Shown: in pieces, positions 43,322 through 51,999 of the stretch
How positions within the stretch are numbered: the stretch's first letter is position 1
Layout of the letters: each line of letters begins with the position of its first letter
NCBI RefSeq assembly: GCF_900105325.1
Contig: NZ_FNSU01000003.1
Location: 62,001-126,000, forward strand
DNA length: 64,000 nucleotides
Reading direction: 5' to 3'
From: Pseudomonas marginalis
GTDB lineage: Bacteria > Pseudomonadota > Gammaproteobacteria > Pseudomonadales > Pseudomonadaceae
Made by a program: the position numbers and the translations under genes
Notes under the pieces: generated by a model
What the model was told of the DNA's origin: nothing
Seen by the model: only the letters and a program-made list of their open reading frames with translations
The model's database searches: none

Positions 43322-44359
43322 ATGTTTGTTATGACTGCCTCTGTCATGGGCGCTCGCGCGTCCAACACAGCCCGGCGTGCCGGTACGGTGCTGGTGACCT
43401 TGCTCGGCCTGCTGGCCCTGACGTTCATCATCGGCCGGGTCATGCCGCTCGACCCCGTGCTGGCGGTCGTCGGGCCGGATGCCGACAGTTCAACCTACGA
43501 TCAGGTGTACCGGTCGATGGGCCTGGACAAGCCGATCTGGACCCAATTCGGTCTTTACCTCAACGACCTGCTCCACGGTGACTTCGGCAATGCGCTGTTG
43601 ACCGGCCACCCGGTACTCGACGACATCCTGCGCGTCTTCCCCGCGACGATTGAGCTGGCCACCCTGGCGATCCTGTTCGGCGTGCTGATCGGTTTGCCCC
43701 TGGGCGTCTGTGCCGCCAGCAACCAAGGGCGCCTCGGCGATCACGTGGCGCGGGTGATCACTTTGTTCGGCTACTCCACGCCGATTTTCTGGCTGGGCAT
43801 GATGGGGCTGCTGGTGTTCTACGCCTGGCTCGGCTGGGCCGGTGGAGCGGGGCGCATCGACCTGGCCTACGACGGCATGGTGCCCGAGGTCACCGGCCTG
43901 CTGCTGATCGACTCGACCCTGGCACGTGACTGGGAGGCCTTCGCCAGCGCTCTGCGCCACATCGTGTTGCCGGCGCTGATCCTGGGTCTGAACTCGGTGG
44001 CGTATATCAGCCGCATGACCCGCAGCTTCATGCTCGAGCAGCTGTCCCAGGAGTACATCATCACCGCGCGGGTCAAGGGCCTTTCCCGGCGCCAGGTGGT
44101 GTGGGGGCATGCGTTTCGCAACATCCTCGTGCAGTTGCTGACGGTGGTTGCGTTGGCCTACGGCTCGTTGCTGGAGGGCGCGGTGCTGATCGAAACCGTG
44201 TTTGCCTGGCCGGGGTTCGGCCAGTACCTGACCAGCAGCCTGATGCTCGGCGACATGAACGCGGTGATGGGCTGCGTGTTGGTGATCGGCTTGATTTTCG
44301 TCGCGCTCAACCTGATCAGCGACGCCTTGTACAAGGTGTTCGACCCCCGTACCCGTTAA
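43322..44359 (+). CDS. DppB/OppB-type ABC transporter permease
   Basis: 345-residue permease with six predicted membrane segments. It has the DppB-like pattern PLDPVLAVVGPDADSSTYDQVYRSMGLDKPIW near the N-terminus and the EAA loop (SQEYIITARVKGLSRRQVVWGHAFRN). AGGAGC five bases upstream supports the start at 43322. It pairs with the DppC-like gene at 46058. Confidence 0.9.
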   Translation: MFVMTASVMGARASNTARRAGTVLVTLLGLLALTFIIGRVMPLDPVLAVVGPDADSSTYDQVYRSMGLDKPIWTQFGLYLNDLLHGDFGNALLTGHPVLDDILRVFPATIELATLAILFGVLIGLPLGVCAASNQGRLGDHVARVITLFGYSTPIFWLGMMGLLVFYAWLGWAGGAGRIDLAYDGMVPEVTGLLLIDSTLARDWEAFASALRHIVLPALILGLNSVAYISRMTRSFMLEQLSQEYIITARVKGLSRRQVVWGHAFRNILVQLLTVVALAYGSLLEGAVLIETVFAWPGFGQYLTSSLMLGDMNAVMGCVLVIGLIFVALNLISDALYKVFDPRTR

Positions 44360-44404
44360 CGCACTGCGCCGTACCGATAAAACTATAAAAAGAAGGAATT
44401 TTGC

Positions 44405-46015
44405 ATGAAGACGGTATTTTCAACACTGCACCTTGGCCTGTTGACGGCGATGCTCGCCCTTGGGCCGATGACAACGGCCAGCGCCAAGACCCCCGTCGAT
44501 CAATTGATCGTCGGCATGAGCATGGTCAACCTGTTCTCCATCGACCCGGCCAATGCGCCTGGCCTGGATGCCTCCGGCGTCAACGCCAACCTCTACGACA
44601 CGCTGATCAAGCGTGACCGGGGCAACCCGGAAAAACACCTGCCGCAATTGGCCGAACGCTGGGACATCAGCGAAGACGGCAAGCAGGTGACCTTTCATCT
44701 GCGCCCGGATGTGAAATTCCATTCGGGCAACCCGCTGACCGCCGAGGACGTGGCGTGGTCGCTGTACCGGGTGATGAAGCTCAATTTCGGCCTGGCCACC
44801 ACCTGGAAGGCCTATGGCTACAGCGTCGAGAATATCCAATCGCTGATCCGCGCCACGGACGCCCACACCCTGGTCATCGACCTGCCGCAGACCATGGACC
44901 CGCTGCTGCTGGTGGACTCCCTGGCGATCTCGCCGAGCGCTGTGGTAGTGGACCGCAAGACCGCCCTGGCCCATGAGAAAAACGGCGACCTCGGCGCCGG
45001 CTGGCTGGTGACCAACGAGGCCGGCAGTGGCCCCTTCGTGCTGACCAAATGGAGCGCCAACGATTCGCTGCTGCTGACCCGTTTCGACGGCTACTGGGGC
45101 GGCGCGGCCAAGCTCAAGCGCGTGGTGGTGCGGCACATGACCGAATCCCAATCCTTGCGCCTGATGCTCGAGCGCGGCGACCTCGACCTGGCCTACGGCA
45201 TGGCGGCACCGGACATTCGCGCCATCGACGGCTCGGACAAGATTCAGGTGCAATCATTGCCGCGCGGCACCATGTACTACGTGGCGATGAGCATGAAGCA
45301 ACCCGAGTTTGCCAAGACTCAGGTGCGTGAAGCCGTGCGCAACCTGATCGACTACAAGGGTCTGGATGAACAGGTGATGCCGTATTACGGCAAGCTCAAT
45401 CAGCAGCCGATGCAGCTGGGGCTGGAAGCGCGCTTGCCGGATCCGGGCTATCACATGGATGTGGCCAAGGCGAAAAAGCTGCTCGCCGAGGCGGGTTACC
45501 CCGACGGTTTCAACACCACCATTCGCACGCTGTCGGAGCCGCCGTTTATCGACATCGCCGCGCGCCTGCAGGCGACCCTGGCCGAAGGCGGGATCAAGGC
45601 CAGCATCGTCACCGGCACCGGCAACCAGGTCTACGGCGCCATGCGCGCGCGCAATTTCGAGATCATCGTGGCCCGTGGCGCCGAGCGCTATCCGCATCCG
45701 TATTTCAGCCTGCGCACCTTCGCCTACAACCCCGATAACAGCGATGACGCCGGCTTGCCGAACTTCCAGGGCTGGCGCGCTTCATTCTTCAATCCGCAGC
45801 TCAACAGCCTGATCGACCAGGCGGGCGTGACGCGCGATTCGGCACAGCGGGTCAGCCTGTATCACCAGGCGCAGACGCTCTATGACCAGCAGGTGGGGCC
45901 GATCCTGATGATCTCGCAGATGACCGACACCGTGGTCAGCGCTGCCGACGTCAAGGGTTTCAGTGGTGACGATGCCGAGGCCACCCGTTACCTGGGTGTC
46001 TACAAGCAGCGTTGA
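44405..46015 (+). CDS. peptide/oligosaccharide-class ABC transporter substrate-binding protein 2
   Basis: 536-residue paralogue of the binding protein at 41691 (both mature proteins begin KTP.DQLIVGMSM.NL.S.DPA). The signal peptide ends near TTASAKTP. Differences are spread through the protein (e.g. NAPGLDASGVNANLYDTLIKRDRGNPEKH), so the two may bind different chain lengths or epimers. It lies between the two permease genes. Confidence 0.87.
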   Translation: MKTVFSTLHLGLLTAMLALGPMTTASAKTPVDQLIVGMSMVNLFSIDPANAPGLDASGVNANLYDTLIKRDRGNPEKHLPQLAERWDISEDGKQVTFHLRPDVKFHSGNPLTAEDVAWSLYRVMKLNFGLATTWKAYGYSVENIQSLIRATDAHTLVIDLPQTMDPLLLVDSLAISPSAVVVDRKTALAHEKNGDLGAGWLVTNEAGSGPFVLTKWSANDSLLLTRFDGYWGGAAKLKRVVVRHMTESQSLRLMLERGDLDLAYGMAAPDIRAIDGSDKIQVQSLPRGTMYYVAMSMKQPEFAKTQVREAVRNLIDYKGLDEQVMPYYGKLNQQPMQLGLEARLPDPGYHMDVAKAKKLLAEAGYPDGFNTTIRTLSEPPFIDIAARLQATLAEGGIKASIVTGTGNQVYGAMRARNFEIIVARGAERYPHPYFSLRTFAYNPDNSDDAGLPNFQGWRASFFNPQLNSLIDQAGVTRDSAQRVSLYHQAQTLYDQQVGPILMISQMTDTVVSAADVKGFSGDDAEATRYLGVYKQR

Positions 46016-46057
46016 GTGGGGCTGCGGCCCTTCAGAATTCACACAGAGAAGATGCTT

Positions 46058-46975
46058 ATGAATGCCAATCTGTCTTCCATCGACACGGCGGCGAAGCGGC
46101 CGGTGGATCGCTCGCCGGGCTCCAGTTTCGATGCCTTCTGCAAGAGCGGCCTGCGGGTGCTGCGTCACCTGTTGCGCAACCCCATGACCCTGGCGGGCCT
46201 GCTGGTTGCGCTGCTCTTGGTGGTGGTCGCGGCCTTTGCGCCATGGATCGCCACCCATGACCCGGTCGCGCAAAACCTCGCCACAGCCTTGCAGGCGCCG
46301 GGCTCGGCGCACTGGTTCGGCACCGACGAATACGGTCGGGATATTTTCAGTCGGCTGGTCTATGGCTCGCGGATCACGCTGTACATCATTGCCCTGGTAA
46401 CCGTGATCGTCGGTCCCATCGGGCTGTTTATCGGCACCGTCTCGGGCTACTTCGGCGGAGCGGTCGACACCGTGTTCATGCGCCTGACCGATATCTTTAT
46501 TTCCTTCCCCAGCCTGGTCCTGGCACTGGCCTTTATCGCCGCCCTGGGCCCTGGCCTGGAGCATGCGGTGGTGGCGATTGCCTTGACCTCATGGCCACCG
46601 ATTGCGCGGCTCGCGCGGGCTGAAACCCTGTCCCTGCGCAACGCCGACTTTGTCGTCGCGGTGGAACTGCAAGGCGCGTCGCCGGCGCGGATTATCCTGC
46701 GCCATATCGTGCCGATGTGCCTGTCCTCGGTGATCATCCGCCTGACCATGAACATGGCCGGGATCATCCTCACCGCCGCCGCTTTGGGCTTTCTCGGCCT
46801 GGGTGCCCAGGCGCCGCTGCCGGAGTGGGGCGCGATGATTTCCACCGGGCGCCGCTACATGCTCGAGTGCTGGTGGCTGGTGGCGGTTCCCGGGGCGGCG
46901 ATCATGTTGGTCAGCCTGGCCTTCAACCTGTTGGGCGATGGCCTGCGGGACATCCTTGATCCGCGCAGCGAATAA
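46058..46975 (+). CDS. DppC/OppC-type ABC transporter permease
   Basis: 305-residue permease: soluble N-terminus, DppC-type RNPMTLAGLLVALLLVVVAAFAP, the region FGTDEYGRDIFSRLVYGSR typical of the DppC N-domain, and EAA loop NADFVVAVELQGASPARIILRHIVP. GAGAAG six bases upstream supports 46058 over the in-frame ATG at 46052. It partners the DppB-like protein. Confidence 0.9.
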   Translation: MNANLSSIDTAAKRPVDRSPGSSFDAFCKSGLRVLRHLLRNPMTLAGLLVALLLVVVAAFAPWIATHDPVAQNLATALQAPGSAHWFGTDEYGRDIFSRLVYGSRITLYIIALVTVIVGPIGLFIGTVSGYFGGAVDTVFMRLTDIFISFPSLVLALAFIAALGPGLEHAVVAIALTSWPPIARLARAETLSLRNADFVVAVELQGASPARIILRHIVPMCLSSVIIRLTMNMAGIILTAAALGFLGLGAQAPLPEWGAMISTGRRYMLECWWLVAVPGAAIMLVSLAFNLLGDGLRDILDPRSE

Positions 46976-46989
46976 TCGGAGAACACCTT

Positions 46990-47829
46990 ATGTCTGCCAT
47001 CAAGCTGAATGTCGAAGGGCTGAATGTGCGCTTCGTCAGTGGCCAGAAAGAAACCCACGCCGTGCGCGATGTATCCTTTACCTTGGGGCGGGAGAAACTG
47101 GCGATTGTCGGTGAGTCCGGCTCAGGCAAGTCTACCGTCGGGCGCAGCTTGCTCAAGCTGCATCCGCCCAGCGCCAGAATCACCGCCAAGGCCATGGCGT
47201 TTGGCGAGGTCGACCTGCTCTCGGCCAGTGAAAAGGCGATGCAGAAGATTCGCGGCCAGCGCATCTCGATGATCATGCAAGACCCCAAGTACTCGCTGAA
47301 CCCGGTGGTCAAGGTGGGCGACCAGATTGCCGAAGCCTACCTGGCCCACCACAAGGCCAGTCGCAGTGATGCGCGCGAACGGGTCATGCAGATGCTCGAG
47401 CAGGTGCATATCCGCGATCCGAAGCGGGTCTACAACCTGTACCCCCACGAGGTGTCCGGCGGTATGGGCCAGCGCATCATGATCGCGATGATGGTCATCA
47501 CTCGCCCGGAAGTGATCATTGCCGACGAGCCCACCTCGGCCCTGGATGTCTCGGTGCGCCAGCAAGTGCTCAACGTGCTGGAAGAACTGGTGGACCAGCA
47601 GCAGATGGGGCTGATTTTTGTCAGTCACGACCTCAACCTGGTGCGCAACTACTGTGACCGCGTGTTGGTGATGTACGCCGGGCGCGTGGTCGAATCCCTG
47701 GCTGCCTGCGACCTGCAATACGCCGAGCATCCCTACACCCGTGGCCTGCTGGCCGCGCTGCCGAGCATGGATAACCGTCGCGTGCACCTGCCGGTGCTCA
47801 AGCGCGATCCACTCTGGCTGACTCAATAA
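46990..47829 (+). CDS. DppD/OppD-type ABC transporter ATPase
   Basis: 279-residue ATPase with Walker A GESGSGKST, the Q-loop IMQDPKYSLNPVV, signature SGGMGQR, Walker B VIIADEPTSALD and H-loop VSHD. The tail (YAEHPYTRGLLAALPS) is of the oligopeptide-transporter type, but it lacks a clear cysteine cluster. It is 14 bp after the permease and 11 bp before the second ATPase. Confidence 0.93.
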   Translation: MSAIKLNVEGLNVRFVSGQKETHAVRDVSFTLGREKLAIVGESGSGKSTVGRSLLKLHPPSARITAKAMAFGEVDLLSASEKAMQKIRGQRISMIMQDPKYSLNPVVKVGDQIAEAYLAHHKASRSDARERVMQMLEQVHIRDPKRVYNLYPHEVSGGMGQRIMIAMMVITRPEVIIADEPTSALDVSVRQQVLNVLEELVDQQQMGLIFVSHDLNLVRNYCDRVLVMYAGRVVESLAACDLQYAEHPYTRGLLAALPSMDNRRVHLPVLKRDPLWLTQ

Positions 47830-47840
47830 GGAACCTGACC

Positions 47841-48617
47841 ATGCCCATGATCCAAGCGCACGCCTTGAACCTGAGTTTCGGCACCGGCGCTGCCATCAAC
47901 CAGGTGCTGCACGATGTGAGCCTGAGTGTCGCCGACGGCGAATCGTTCGGCCTGGTGGGGGAGTCCGGTTCGGGCAAGACCACCGTGCTGCGCTGCCTGG
48001 CCGGGCAATACCGGCATTGGCACGGGGAGCTGAGCATCGCCGGCGCGCCGTTGCAGCACAAGATTCCCAAGGAGCACTTTCGCAAAGTGCAGATGGTCTT
48101 CCAGGACCCCTACGGCTCCCTGCACCCCAGGCACACCATCGACACCGCCCTGCGCGAGCCGCTGATTATCCATGGGGTAGGGGACAAGGACGATCGGATC
48201 AACGAGATCCTGCTCAAGGTCGGCCTGAACGACAGCTTCCGCTTTCGCTATCCGCATCAGCTGTCCGGTGGGCAGCGCCAACGGGTGGCGATTGCGCGCG
48301 CATTGATCCTTGAACCCCGCGTGTTGTTGCTGGATGAACCGACCTCGGCCCTGGATGTGTCGGTCCAGGCCGAGATCCTCAACTTGCTGGCGGACCTGCG
48401 CCAGCGCGAGAAACTCACCTATCTGCTGGTCACCCACGACCTGGGTGTGGTCACTCACTTGTGCGACCGGGTAGCGGTGATGCAGCACGGCCGTATCGTC
48501 GAGTTGCTCGACTGCCAGGCCTTGAGCCAGGACCAGGCCGTGCACGACTACACGCGCATGCTGGTGCAGGCCAGCCGTGACTTCAGCCAGGAGTCTGAGC
48601 GACGGCGGGTCGGCTGA
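47841..48617 (+). CDS. DppF/OppF-type ABC transporter ATPase
   Basis: 258-residue ATPase with Walker A GESGSGKTT, Q-loop VFQDPYGSLHPRH, signature LSGGQRQR, Walker B VLLLDEPTSALD and H-loop VTHD. It completes the heterodimeric ATPase pair of the uronide-linked transporter. It is followed by a 198-bp gap with two GTYRTCGTAYRAC sites. Confidence 0.93.
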   Translation: MPMIQAHALNLSFGTGAAINQVLHDVSLSVADGESFGLVGESGSGKTTVLRCLAGQYRHWHGELSIAGAPLQHKIPKEHFRKVQMVFQDPYGSLHPRHTIDTALREPLIIHGVGDKDDRINEILLKVGLNDSFRFRYPHQLSGGQRQRVAIARALILEPRVLLLDEPTSALDVSVQAEILNLLADLRQREKLTYLLVTHDLGVVTHLCDRVAVMQHGRIVELLDCQALSQDQAVHDYTRMLVQASRDFSQESERRRVG

Positions 48618-48625
48618 TTTCTGTA

Positions 48626-48638
48626 GTCATCGTATGAC
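48626..48638 (+). promoter_or_regulatory. GntR operator candidate 1 upstream of kdgD
   Basis: GTCATCGTATGAC fits GTYRTCGTAYRAC and sits in a perfect 7-bp inverted repeat (TAGTCAT-CGT-ATGACTA, 48624-48640), which shows the dyad symmetry best of all five sites. It is nine bases past the ATPase stop. Confidence 0.7.
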
Positions 48639-48755
48639 TATTCTTGATTGGTAATGCGCCAATTCCTATTAAATGCGATTAATGTGCTGTTTTTATTGAA
48701 TTAAATATAAAGGCCCTGAACTAAGGCACTCAGGGCTAGCTAACAATCATTTGTA

Positions 48756-48768
48756 GTTATACGATGAC
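48756..48768 (-). promoter_or_regulatory. GntR operator candidate 2 upstream of kdgD
   Basis: The minus strand reads GTCATCGTATAAC, a fit to GTYRTCGTAYRAC. It is 48 bp before the kdgD ATG and 130 bp from the first site, so the pair may permit looping. The AT-rich stretch 48661-48715 between them probably holds the promoter. Confidence 0.65.
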
Positions 48769-48815
48769 GTACCTCTCGAGGTATCCCTTTATTTTTTGAT
48801 TTGAGGTTTGCGAAC

Positions 48816-49727
48816 ATGACGCCACAAGAACTAAAAACAGTCCTGTCTTCCGGCTTGCTCTCGTTCCCGGTTACCGACTTTGACGCGGCCGGTGACTTCC
48901 GTGCCGACACCTATGCCCGCCGCCTGGAATGGCTGGCACCCTACGGCGCCAGCGCGTTGTTCGCGGCCGGGGGCACCGGGGAATTCTTCTCCCTGGAAGC
49001 CAAGGAATACACGCAGATCATCAAGACTGCGGTGGACACCTGCAGGGGCCAGGTGCCCATCCTCGCCGGGGCAGGGGGCCCGACTCGTCAGGCCATCGCC
49101 TACGCCCAGGAGGCCGAGCGCCTCGGTGCCGCCGGTATTCTGCTGATGCCTCACTACCTCACCGAAGCCAGCCAGAAAGGCCTGGTGGCCCACGTTGAGC
49201 AGGTGTGCAATTCGGTGGATTTCGGCGTGGTGGTGTACAACCGCAACCTGTGCCGTCTCAATGCCGACAGCCTCGAGCAGTTGGCCGAGCGCTGCCCGAA
49301 CCTGATCGGCTTCAAGGATGGCATCGGTGAAGTCGAATCCATGGTGTCGATCCGTCGTCGCCTCGGCGATCGCCTGACCTACCTCGGCGGGCTGCCGACC
49401 GCCGAAGTCTATGCCGCGGCCTACAAGGCCCTGGGCGTGCCGGTGTATTCCTCGGCGGTGTTCAACTTCATCCCGAAAACCGCGATGGATTTCTACCGCG
49501 CGGTGGCCGCCGACGACCACGCCACCGTGGGCCGCTTGATCGATGATTTCTTCCTGCCGTACCTGGCGATCCGCAACCGCTGCGAAGGTTATGGCGTGAG
49601 TATCGTCAAGGCCGGTGCACGCCTGGTCGGTCATGACGCCGGCCCGGTGCGCGCGCCGTTGACCGACTTGCTGCCTGAAGAAGTGGAGCAGTTGGACGTG
49701 CTGATCAAGGCGCTGGGCGCCCAGTAA
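48816..49727 (+). CDS. kdgD: 5-dehydro-4-deoxyglucarate dehydratase
   Basis: 303-residue DHDPS-superfamily enzyme that converts 2-keto-3-deoxy-(galacto/gluco)arate to 2-oxoglutarate semialdehyde with loss of water and CO2. It shows AAGGTGEFFSL, Tyr141 (VVVYNRN) and the Schiff-base Lys167 (IGFKDGIGE). GAGG nine bases before the ATG at 48816 supports the start. It is preceded by two GntR operator candidates. The next enzyme, 2-oxoglutarate semialdehyde dehydrogenase, is not in the window. Confidence 0.94.
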   Translation: MTPQELKTVLSSGLLSFPVTDFDAAGDFRADTYARRLEWLAPYGASALFAAGGTGEFFSLEAKEYTQIIKTAVDTCRGQVPILAGAGGPTRQAIAYAQEAERLGAAGILLMPHYLTEASQKGLVAHVEQVCNSVDFGVVVYNRNLCRLNADSLEQLAERCPNLIGFKDGIGEVESMVSIRRRLGDRLTYLGGLPTAEVYAAAYKALGVPVYSSAVFNFIPKTAMDFYRAVAADDHATVGRLIDDFFLPYLAIRNRCEGYGVSIVKAGARLVGHDAGPVRAPLTDLLPEEVEQLDVLIKALGAQ

Positions 49728-49739
49728 GACTGTCAGTCT

Positions 49740-49761
49740 GCGGCGCCCTGTGTGGCGCCGC
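49740..49761 (+). terminator. hairpin after kdgD
   Basis: GCGGCGCC (49740-49747) pairs perfectly with GGCGCCGC (49754-49761), loop 6 nt. Only a weak T-rich tail follows, so it may attenuate rather than stop transcription into the isomerase gene. Confidence 0.45.
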
Positions 49762-49789
49762 TGTCCTTTCATCAACCTGAGGTTTGACC

Positions 49790-50158
49790 ATGCCCCACTG
49801 CATCATCGATTGCCCGGCGGCCTTGGCCCAGCGCATCGGCGAACACACCCTGCTGGCGACCGTACACGATGCCCTCGACAGCTTCGGCGTATTCAAGCCC
49901 GGCGACATCAAGGTGCGGCTCAACGGCTTCACCCATTACCGCTGTGGCAGCACTCAAGACGACTTCGTGCACGTCGCCCTGTACCTGTTCGCCGGGCGCA
50001 CTGCCGAACAACAGCGCAGCCTGGCTTCGGCGACGCTGGGCGCCCTGATTGAACTGCTGCCGCAGGTCGAGGCGCTGTCCATGGACGTACGCGAAATGCC
50101 CCGCGAAACCTTCGTCAATCGCAGCCAATACCTCGAAGAATCCGGGCGGAAGATGTAA
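49790..50158 (+). CDS. 5-carboxymethyl-2-hydroxymuconate isomerase-like (CHMI/tautomerase) protein
   Basis: 122-residue protein of the CHMI family, with the N-terminal Pro after Met (MPHCIIDC), which is the catalytic base in this superfamily, and matching HpaF-like segments (DFVHVALYLFAGRTAEQQRS). GAGG before the ATG supports the start. A homologue normally belongs to hpa operons, but here it lies between kdgD and polygalacturonase, 46 kb from hpaD. It may tautomerise an unsaturated or keto-deoxy uronate intermediate (inference). It could also be a displaced hpaF. Confidence 0.8.
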   Translation: MPHCIIDCPAALAQRIGEHTLLATVHDALDSFGVFKPGDIKVRLNGFTHYRCGSTQDDFVHVALYLFAGRTAEQQRSLASATLGALIELLPQVEALSMDVREMPRETFVNRSQYLEESGRKM

Positions 50159-50199
50159 CGCCCCTCGGTGTGAATACCGGCAAAAACAAGGAGAACAAC

Positions 50200-51999
50200 A
50201 TGCCGTATCAACCCTCGAAAAAAAAACCGGTGCGTTGCGCGCTGGCCCTCGTGGCGCTTGGATGCAGCCCGCTGTCATGGGCGCTGCAAGCCCCGTCAAA
50301 ACTGCAGGTACCGACGCTGGCCTTTGATGACCGGCAAATCATCCTGGTGTGGGAAAAACCTGCCGAGCATGCCGGCATCAAGGATTACCGGGTCTACGCC
50401 AATGGCACGCTGCTGGGCAGCGCCAATGCCAACAATGACCAGGTGTCACCGGCCAAACCCTACATCGACCAGTTTTATCGGCAAGACACCGCCAACTTCC
50501 ACCATCGCATCGGCATTCACAGCTTCACTGCCCAAGGCTTGAAGCCCGACACTGCGTACCGTTTCACCGTGCGTTCGGTGGACGGCAACGGCAAGGAATC
50601 CGCCGACAGCGCCCCGGTGCTGCAACGCACCACCCCGGTTGCGGCGGTATTTGACGTGAAAAAATACGGCGCCAAAGGCGACGGCAGTCACCTCGATACC
50701 CAGGCGATCCAGAACGCCATCGATGCCTGCACCGTCGGTTGCACAGTCTTGCTGCCTGAAGGCACCTACAAAAGCGGCGCGCTCTACCTCAAGAGCAACA
50801 TGACCCTGGAGATCGCCGAAGGCGCGACCCTGCTCGGCTCCGAGCGCGCCGAAGATTACCCGCTGGCCGGCTATATCCAGTACCCGTATTCCACCACCGT
50901 GCGCCCGGCTTCGCTGATCAACGCGTTGCCCCGCGATCCACGCCAGCATCAGTCATTCGAAAACATCCGCATCGTCGGCAAGGGCACCCTCGATGGCAAT
51001 GGCTGGAAGCGCAACGCCGATGTCGTCGACGAGCGTGGCCAGGCACTGCCGTTCTACCTGGCCAGTGACAATACCCGCTATGCCCAGGACGGCATCCTCG
51101 CCAAGGCGCAGGTGGAACAGGCCGTGGCACGCGGCATGAACGTCAAGGATGCCTACGGGCAGATGCGTTCCTCGCTGATTACCCTGCGCAATGTGAAGAA
51201 CGTCTTCTACGGCGGCTTCACCGTGGTGAACCCGGCGTTCCACGGCATCATGAACCTGGAGACCGAAAACGTGGTGCTGGCCAACACCACCCACAAGACC
51301 TACGACGCCAACAACGGCGACGGCATCGAGTTCGCCAACAGCAAGGGCGCGATGGTGTTCAACAACTTCTTCGACACCGGCGATGACTGCGTGAATTTTG
51401 CGGCCGGCACCGGTGCCGATGCCGTGCACCAGCCGCCGCAGGAAGACGCGTGGATCTTCAACAACTACTTCCGCAAGGGCCACGGCATGGTGGTCGCCGG
51501 CAGCCACACCGGCGCCTGGATCCAGAACATCCTGGCCGAAGACAACGTGTCGGACGGCACCGATGCCGGGTTGCGCATGAAGAGCACCAACTTCATGGGC
51601 GGCGGCGCGCGCAACGTCACATTCCGCGACTCGGCGATCCGCAACACCGTCAAGCAGGCGTTCATTTTTACCCTCGACTACAACGACCCTAACGCCAAGC
51701 TCGACTATCAGCGCTCAACCATCGCGGGGCAGTTCAAGGACATCCGGGTGAGCGACGTGAGCGTCGAGAATGCCCAGGGGGCGGCGATCGAGGTCAAGGG
51801 TGATGCAGCGCACAACGCCTACCATCAGGGCCTGGTGTTCGAGCGCGTGCGCTTTCGCGGCGCGGCCAAGGCGCGTATCGATGGACTGAAAGACTCACGC
51901 TTCGACCACGTGGTCTTCAGCCAGACCGGCGCTGCCAACCCATGGCAGGTCAGCGATAGCCAAGGGCTGGTGTTCAAGGAGGTGGAGCCGACGCCGTAA
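50200..51999 (+). CDS. pehX: exo-polygalacturonase (GH28) with N-terminal fibronectin-III-like domain
   Basis: 599-residue secreted enzyme. A signal peptide (CALALVALGCSPLSWA) is followed by a fibronectin-III-like domain (about 33-145: KLQVPTLAFDDRQIILVWEKP, ending DSAPVLQRTTP) and a GH28 beta-helix. Catalytic elements are present: NNGDGIEF (371-378), DTGDDCVNF with Asp395/396, GHG (427-429) and RMK (459-461). It resembles PehX, which releases digalacturonate from polygalacturonate chain ends. AAGGAG precedes the ATG. The last 15 codons are part of the tandem array described next. Confidence 0.9.
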   Translation: MPYQPSKKKPVRCALALVALGCSPLSWALQAPSKLQVPTLAFDDRQIILVWEKPAEHAGIKDYRVYANGTLLGSANANNDQVSPAKPYIDQFYRQDTANFHHRIGIHSFTAQGLKPDTAYRFTVRSVDGNGKESADSAPVLQRTTPVAAVFDVKKYGAKGDGSHLDTQAIQNAIDACTVGCTVLLPEGTYKSGALYLKSNMTLEIAEGATLLGSERAEDYPLAGYIQYPYSTTVRPASLINALPRDPRQHQSFENIRIVGKGTLDGNGWKRNADVVDERGQALPFYLASDNTRYAQDGILAKAQVEQAVARGMNVKDAYGQMRSSLITLRNVKNVFYGGFTVVNPAFHGIMNLETENVVLANTTHKTYDANNGDGIEFANSKGAMVFNNFFDTGDDCVNFAAGTGADAVHQPPQEDAWIFNNYFRKGHGMVVAGSHTGAWIQNILAEDNVSDGTDAGLRMKSTNFMGGGARNVTFRDSAIRNTVKQAFIFTLDYNDPNAKLDYQRSTIAGQFKDIRVSDVSVENAQGAAIEVKGDAAHNAYHQGLVFERVRFRGAAKARIDGLKDSRFDHVVFSQTGAANPWQVSDSQGLVFKEVEPTP

